Shown: one piece after another, positions 59,033 through 64,000 of the stretch
How positions within the stretch are numbered: position 1 is the first letter of the stretch
How the letters are laid out: the number at the start of each line of letters is the position of its first letter
Source of the DNA: Daphnia pulex
Taxonomy: Eukaryota; Arthropoda; Branchiopoda; Diplostraca; Daphniidae
Direction of reading: 5' to 3'
Length of the DNA stretch: 64,000 nucleotides
NCBI RefSeq assembly: GCF_021134715.1
Contig: NC_060024.1
Coordinates: forward strand, 8,494,001 to 8,558,000
Made by a program: the position numbers and the translations under genes
The notes under the pieces: generated by a model
The model's input: the letters and a program-made list of their open reading frames with translations, nothing else
What the model was told of the DNA's origin: nothing
Databases searched by the model: none

Positions 59033-59092
59033 GTTGCTGCTAGCATGTAACAGATGCTGTTGACCAAGTGACGAGTTTGTTTCTCGATTGCC

Positions 59093-59100
59093 CTTTTATA
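59093..59100 (-). promoter_or_regulatory. TATA box of cuticle gene A
   Basis: TATAAAAG on the minus strand, 61 bases upstream of the start codon. The same element occurs at the same distance in gene B. Confidence 0.75.
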
Positions 59101-59129
59101 TTGTAATTTCAAGCAAAAGTTAACGTATA

Positions 59130-59585
59130 AGAACAAAAAATGTCTGTATATTTTTGAATTTCTTCATTAAAGTAAAAGTTTTAAAATTAGATCAAATGTT
59201 AATTTTTGGGTAACCTATGAAATGTGAATGGTATAAATTCACGAAATAAAATTCAAAATATTGAACGAATAAATTTCAAACTTGCCGTATAAGGTTAAGA
59301 GTTGTCTTCGAAAAGTGACTTGGCAAACGATGGTGAATTGTGTTTTATGGTAATCGCTGCAAACTGCAATGAATTATAGACACATAAACATTTCGTTCTT
59401 ATTCTTTTCAAAAACAGCATTTATCCAACTATGCACCTGTTTCTTTAGAACCCAATTGACGTCCATATAACAGATATGACGCACGACCGTATAATATTGA
59501 ATAAAAAACGGATTATCTGCAGTTGAATCTAGCATGTGTTGGCACTGTTTGCTATGTAACTGAACACTTGCACAAATAATAAAAT
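59130..59585. repeat. 5' flank of cuticle gene A, duplicated at 52640-53095
   Basis: The intact partner of the orphan flank; see the shared words given there. It may contain shared regulatory DNA. Confidence 0.75.
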
Positions 59586-61451
59586 GTCTATTTTTCTGTG
59601 TATTTATGAAAAATTGTGCTTTACTCTGTTTATTGGTGGTAACCTAGATGTTTTTGCAATTACTGCAAATACTACTATAAAAAAAACTACTCATTTTCTC
59701 AATATCGGATGAGATATATGAGTTTCCGGTTCTCTTAACCGCCATTCTCGCAGGGCACCTCGCGCCCTACTGAGTTAACGTTATGTTTCCCCTCCCCCGT
59801 TTCCATGAAGGGTGCCTAATAAAAACCGCGAGTGGGGTATTTAGTTTTTATCCGATTTCATTGAAATTATTGGAAACATATAACTACACATACTGTTAAA
59901 AGGCCAAAAGGAAATATACAGTAGTTAATTTTATATAATTTTTTTAGAAAATTTTGGGGTCCAAAAAACTGTTTTTCAAGTGGTGGGGTATGTACAAAAT
60001 TTTTTTGTTCATTCATACTTTGGATTTCGATTTGTTTTTAGGAAACACAATCCAATTCCAAAGGCCGTCAAAAAAGAAAAAAAAACCTAAAAGTGGGACA
60101 GACTAAGCTCTGCTATAGAGGAAGTGACTGAAGCGTACCCCCTCTTGTTTGTGCGAGGGGTTGTCCGGTTGTCCACTCGAAAAAATATTGTACTTCCCTT
60201 ATTTTTAGTAAAAAAATGAAAAAATATGGAATAAATAAAAAAATAATTAAAATTAAAATTAAAATAGGAAATTATTGAAAAAAAAGAAAATTCAGCTGAA
60301 ATTTTTTTTTTTTTTTTTTAGTTTTTCCACTTAATTTTCTCGTTTTGTAAAATAGTAAAATTTTTTGGAATTTGTAAAAGAAAAACAAGGTGTTGTCCCA
60401 ATTGATTTGTTCAATAAAATATTGTTGGCAATCGAGTGCTGATCAACATTATTGACAAAGTAATAACTGAACCGACGGGTTGTCAATTGTTTTCAACTAA
60501 TAAATCATGATAAACCCCCATAATTTTAGTTAAAAAAATAAAAAATTACGGGAAAATACGAAAAAAAAATAGAAAGTAAATTTTTATTTTTAAATTCCTA
60601 CACCCAAATACCGAGTGAACAACCCCTCGTGTTTGTGAACCCACTTTTGTGGAATCCGCCATGTTATCTCCAGTACGTTTTTCCCCTGTGCATTTCTCTC
60701 TTTGAGTTCAAATCTCGGCATCCCAATAAATGGAAAATTGTTTAATCTAAATTCAAATCGTCGTTTTTCGTAACTTCTTTAATTAAATGATAGGAAAATG
60801 ATAGGAAATGATTAATAATCACCAATGAAATGATTTCATTGACGTCACGAGCTCACGACATTCGGTCAAAATTGACTTGCATGAAAAGTGATTCAAAGCG
60901 ACATTATACGATAACTTTGAATTTTTCCCGCTTTATTGTGCAGGATTTGGACAACTTTTTCTTTTCGTCACTTGTCGAAAAATTGACGGTGAGCCTAAGG
61001 CTATTGCAATGCGGTTATTCGTTTTTACCCGCAAAGGAAATTCCAGACAGCCTGTCTGGTTTCATTCATAATTTTTTTTTTTTTTTGGGGGGGGGGGAGG
61101 GGGAAGACATAACCAGTGGCTAAATGAGCCTATTACCCCTTTTACTTTCTTCCCACCTTTCGCTTTGTTCCTAGCCCCCCAAAATTAGGACGAAAAGTTA
61201 AACATAGTTTCCCGCAATGTGGGTAGGTGGCTTTCAAAATAAAATCGCTGTTCGGATTTTTTGGACCATAATATGTGAAACAGCAAGTTTAAAAATATTT
61301 AATTTAGTTCTAAAATTCTAAAATTAATATATGATGTTGTTCATAGGTATCCACTTTATTCCCTAAAAAATCATTACTTTTGTACAGTAAGTTTTTTAGT
61401 TTTTTAATAAATAAAAAAAGCCCTCTAAAATTCTTTAACAAAAAAAAACCC
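59586..61451. other. AT-rich intergenic DNA
   Basis: No gene supported. Long A- and T-runs (for example 60302-60319) and a T-run plus G-run at 61070-61100. Confidence 0.5.
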
Positions 61452-61574
61452 CGGTGTTGTCGCGATTTCTCCTTTGTTTCATTTTCGGAGGGGGGAAATT
61501 TTCGCCTTTGCTCTAGTAGGCGATATTTACCCTTCCTACGAAAATGAAACAAAGGAGAAATCGCGACAACACCG
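61452..61574. repeat. Perfect 36-base inverted repeat
   Basis: The arm 61452-61487 (CGGTGTTGTCGCGATTTCTC and on to ATTTTCG) is the exact reverse complement of 61539-61574, with a 51-base loop. Non-coding. Probably a small foldback element; no duplication was identified at its ends. Confidence 0.85.
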
Positions 61575-61959
61575 CGGGGTGGGATAGAAGGGGAGAAATG
61601 GGCAAAAATGACAAATCTCATTTTCAATTTAAAATTCATTATATTAAATGAAACTCAAAAAAATTGAAAATGACACTTGTCATAGAACTAACGAAGCTCT
61701 TTATTTTGCTTTTTTTGGCGTCTATGTAGGGCTTTTTTTTCCCTAATTAGAGAGCGGCAAAGTAGCCACTTTTTAATACGCTTCTACAGCGTGTTTCCAA
61801 ATTTTTAGATCCATTTGTAGCTGCCCTCCCCTTAGATATAAAAATCTGAAAAAAAATTCAGGAAGTAGCCAACTATTATGGCTACTTCCAAAAAAAATTT
61901 CAACACCCTCCGTCAAAAACCCGATTTTTGGGGAACGCGGCGATAATCGGCTTTTTACA

Positions 61960-62010
61960 TAAGCTTCTCTCCGCTCCTCTCGCGCGTTTCCAAACTTCTG
62001 GTAGGTACTG
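61960..62010. repeat. Solo end related to the 51.6-kb foldback element
   Basis: The minus strand reads CAGTACCTACCAGAAG, then TTTGGAAACGCGCGAG. This resembles the terminal repeat at 51590 (CAGTACCCTCATGGAG, then TTTGGAAACACGGCGAG). A partner end was not located with confidence. Confidence 0.5.
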
Positions 62011-62705
62011 TATTTTTCTTTCAAATGTTATGCTCAACGTAATTATTATTAAATAACAACAACCTTGAAAAAAGACCTTGTGTGTATCTTTAATCCTTCT
62101 TGCTTATGGGAGAGCGAAAGAATCTCGTTTCTCAATCAATCTGTTGATTTTTGGACGGCGGGACCGCACCCAGTCAGTCAACTTGAATATTGTATGGCTA
62201 CTATTTAGGAAATTGAAGGTTGCGCACGTTATATCTTCGGTGTTTCAATTCGTAAATATTTTTACTTGAACGAAACAGCCAAAGGCTAGAAACTGAAACT
62301 GAGTATTCACATCCCTCACTTCATTACACATTGGAGATTTTACAGCGTAACGACCGTGACCGGCGTGACGTACAAGTTTTAATTTGCCACAGTAATTAAT
62401 CAACTCGGCAGACTTTAATTTGACATAAAATAATGGTCTCTTCCAAAGGTTATTATTATTATTGGTGATGTCCAAGACAGCACGCGAATAAGAGAACAAA
62501 TTTAAGAGAACAATTTTTAATTGTGAATAAAAGCTCATCGTTTTCAAAAACAAAACAAAAAATGTAATTCCTTCAAAGCCAATTTCCAATACAATCCGAA
62601 TACAATCTCACATTACCAAGAACAATAACAAACGATTGAAACGGTTGCTGGGCAACGTGATTTAAAAAGGAGTTTAATGCTGCATCAAGTGCTTTGTTCC
62701 GGTAT
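62010..62705. repeat. Duplicated 3' flank of the cuticle locus, copy B
   Basis: Matches 56085-56545 and 57845-58060 as one continuous block, so the extra 1.3 kb in copy A is an insertion. Confidence 0.8.
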
Positions 62706-62708
62706 CAG

Positions 62709-63920
62709 TTAACCATAGAAGGGGAAAGCAGTTGGGTAAGTTGGGTAGTAACCAGAGTAAGGGAGGGCAGCATAGGGATAATAAGGGTAGGTCTTAAGAA
62801 CGGGTGTGACTGGAATAACAGCCTGGTCAGGTTGACCGTTCTGGTTCAAATCGACACTCTTGTACTTGAGGTCATCGAGGAATTGCTGTTCAGGTGCGGG
62901 GACAGCGATAACCTGACGCTTCTTGCGGGAGCTCTCAACAGCAGTGGGGGCAGTGAAAGGGGCCGCGAAGGGATAAGTGTAACCATAAGGGGCGTATGGG
63001 TAAGCAAGAGGGGTGACAACGTCGAAGCTCTTTTCCTTGAGCTCGAATTTGGTGGTATCAGCTGGGGTCTTGGCGGAAAGATCAGCCTCGGCAGTGATTG
63101 TCTTCAAGGTAGTCTTGGCAACCAAGGGAGCAGTAAAAGCGGGGTAGGGAAAAAAAGAAACCTGACGCTTCTTGCGGGAAACCTCAACTTGGGTGGCAAC
63201 TGGAGCAGCGAAAGGATAAGTGTAACCATAAGAGGCGTATGGGAAAGCAAGAGGGGTGACAACGTCGAAGCTCTTTTCCTTGAGGTCGAATTTGGTGGTA
63301 TCAGCTGGGGTCTTGGCGGAAGGATCAGCCTCGGCAGTGACGGTCTTCAAGGTAGTCTTGGCAACCAAGGGAGCGGGAGCAACGTAGTTGTAGTAAGGGG
63401 CGGTGTAGGGAAGAGCATAAGGCAGAGCAGAAGGGTAGAAAGGAACCTGGCGCTTAGTGCGGCTAGCAGCGGGTTCGGCAGCTTTCTTGGTTGCGGCCTC
63501 TTTGACGAGTTTAGCGTGTTCAATCTTGGCAGCAGCTACTTCGGGAGTATCTTCGGGAGCAACAGGCAAGTTGTTGGACACAACGCGGAAACCGTTAACG
63601 GCATCGGCGACGTAGTTGACACGAACTTCTCCTTTGGGTCCCAAGTAAGCGTATGAACCGACTTGGTTGCCGAAAATGTCACGGTAGTTGGAAGCAGCCT
63701 GTCCGGGGTAAGCATAGCCATAAGAGGCCTGTCCCAGCACATCTTGAGCGTGGAACTGGCTGGTGGCGGGATAGCCGTAGAAACCAGGGTAGTACTGGGC
63801 GGAGGCGCAAGCCAAGAAGATGCTAAGGATCTGCATCAATAAAAGGTTGGTATTTTTAAGTCGATCACTAGTTTTTGTTTGTGGGCTTGATGGGAGTTGG
63901 CTACTTACCAAGACTTTCAT
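62709..63920 (-). CDS. Cuticle protein B (secreted, chitin-binding-4-like) with internal duplication
   Basis: Exon 1 (63920-63909) encodes Met-Lys-Val-Leu with a GTAAGT donor; exon 2 is 63830-62709. Total 377 residues. Signal peptide MKVLILSIFLACASA, then QYYPGFYGYPATSQ. The R&R-like region has GSYAYLGPKGEVRVNYVADA and NGFRVVSNNLP. Two tandem copies of a block of about 80 residues follow; each contains TAEAD.SAKTPADTTKF, LKEKSFDVVTPLA and YGYTYPFAAP. Three dibasic sites occur (SRTKRQV and two SRKKRQV), which suggests furin-type processing into several chains. Tyr/Pro-rich C-terminus. The antisense open frame of 320 codons is a shadow. Confidence 0.9.
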   Translation of the reverse strand: MKVLVSSQLPSSPQTKTSDRLKNTNLLLMQILSIFLACASAQYYPGFYGYPATSQFHAQDVLGQASYGYAYPGQAASNYRDIFGNQVGSYAYLGPKGEVRVNYVADAVNGFRVVSNNLPVAPEDTPEVAAAKIEHAKLVKEAATKKAAEPAASRTKRQVPFYPSALPYALPYTAPYYNYVAPAPLVAKTTLKTVTAEADPSAKTPADTTKFDLKEKSFDVVTPLAFPYASYGYTYPFAAPVATQVEVSRKKRQVSFFPYPAFTAPLVAKTTLKTITAEADLSAKTPADTTKFELKEKSFDVVTPLAYPYAPYGYTYPFAAPFTAPTAVESSRKKRQVIAVPAPEQQFLDDLKYKSVDLNQNGQPDQAVIPVTPVLKTYPYYPYAALPYSGYYPTYPTAFPFYG

Positions 63921-63980
63921 GTTGATGCTAGTATGAGACAAATGCTGCAGATCAAGTGACGAGTTTGTTTCTCAGTTGTG

Positions 63981-63988
63981 CTTTTATA
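63981..63988 (-). promoter_or_regulatory. TATA box of cuticle gene B
   Basis: TATAAAAG on the minus strand, 61 bases upstream of the start codon. Confidence 0.75.
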
Positions 63989-64000
63989 CTGTAATTTCAA

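Noticed and set aside
60690..60735. Second T-arm-like sequence (GAGTTCAAATCTC)
   Set aside because: A short stem is possible but no matching 5' acceptor half or A box lies upstream.
62694..63656. Plus-strand open frame of 320 codons opposite cuticle gene B
   Set aside because: Antisense shadow of the cuticle gene; the Gly/Ser/Val-rich repeats mirror the Pro/Ala/Tyr repeats on the other strand.
1..64000. CRISPR arrays, bacterial operons or phage modules
   Set aside because: The window is eukaryotic (spliced genes, LINEs); no regularly spaced repeats with unique spacers were seen.

Overview
The window looks like an arthropod nuclear genome, most probably a daphniid crustacean. Evidence: introns of 60-110 bases with GT/AG ends in the compact genes, cuticle-type secreted proteins, an arthropod DIP/lachesin-type neuronal Ig protein, and a mixed load of LINE, Ty3/gypsy and DNA transposons. 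All gene models were built by hand from splice signals and reading-frame continuity. The species is an inference.

Layout. (1) 535-5200, plus strand: a complete 22-exon PARP1 gene (1008 residues), including a 13-base microexon. (2) 6807-22973, minus strand: a 12-exon, three-Ig-domain GPI-type cell-surface protein (444 residues) of the DIP/lachesin group, tail to tail with PARP1. Its introns, and the DNA out to about 30.5 kb, hold microsatellites and short TATAGGC-type motifs but no other gene I can support. (3) 30.5-45 kb is a transposon graveyard: a foldback repeat, a 5'-truncated L2-type LINE abutting a broken Ty3/gypsy pol fragment, a Tigger/pogo-like transposase relic, and a nearly complete 6.04-kb I/R1-type LINE bounded by an 8-base target-site duplication. 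(4) 47893-50785, minus strand: a complete 8-exon M14 carboxypeptidase (498 residues) with a carboxypeptidase-B-type specificity residue and a Thr/Lys/Pro-rich tail. A foldback element lies 20 bases upstream of its start codon and a 976-base foldback element lies beyond that. (5) 52.6-64 kb: a tandemly duplicated cuticle-protein locus with two intact genes (58064-59032 and 62709-63920, minus strand), a coding relic near 55.5 kb, an orphan copy of the 5' flank at 52.6-53.1 kb, and several MITE-like repeats.

The genes do not form one pathway. PARP1 is nuclear DNA repair, the Ig protein is neuronal adhesion, the carboxypeptidase is secreted or digestive, and the cuticle proteins are extracellular matrix. 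The most interesting local biology is the cuticle cluster, where gene copies differ by an internal duplication of about 80 residues and in the number of furin-like cleavage sites, and the foldback elements placed against the carboxypeptidase promoter.
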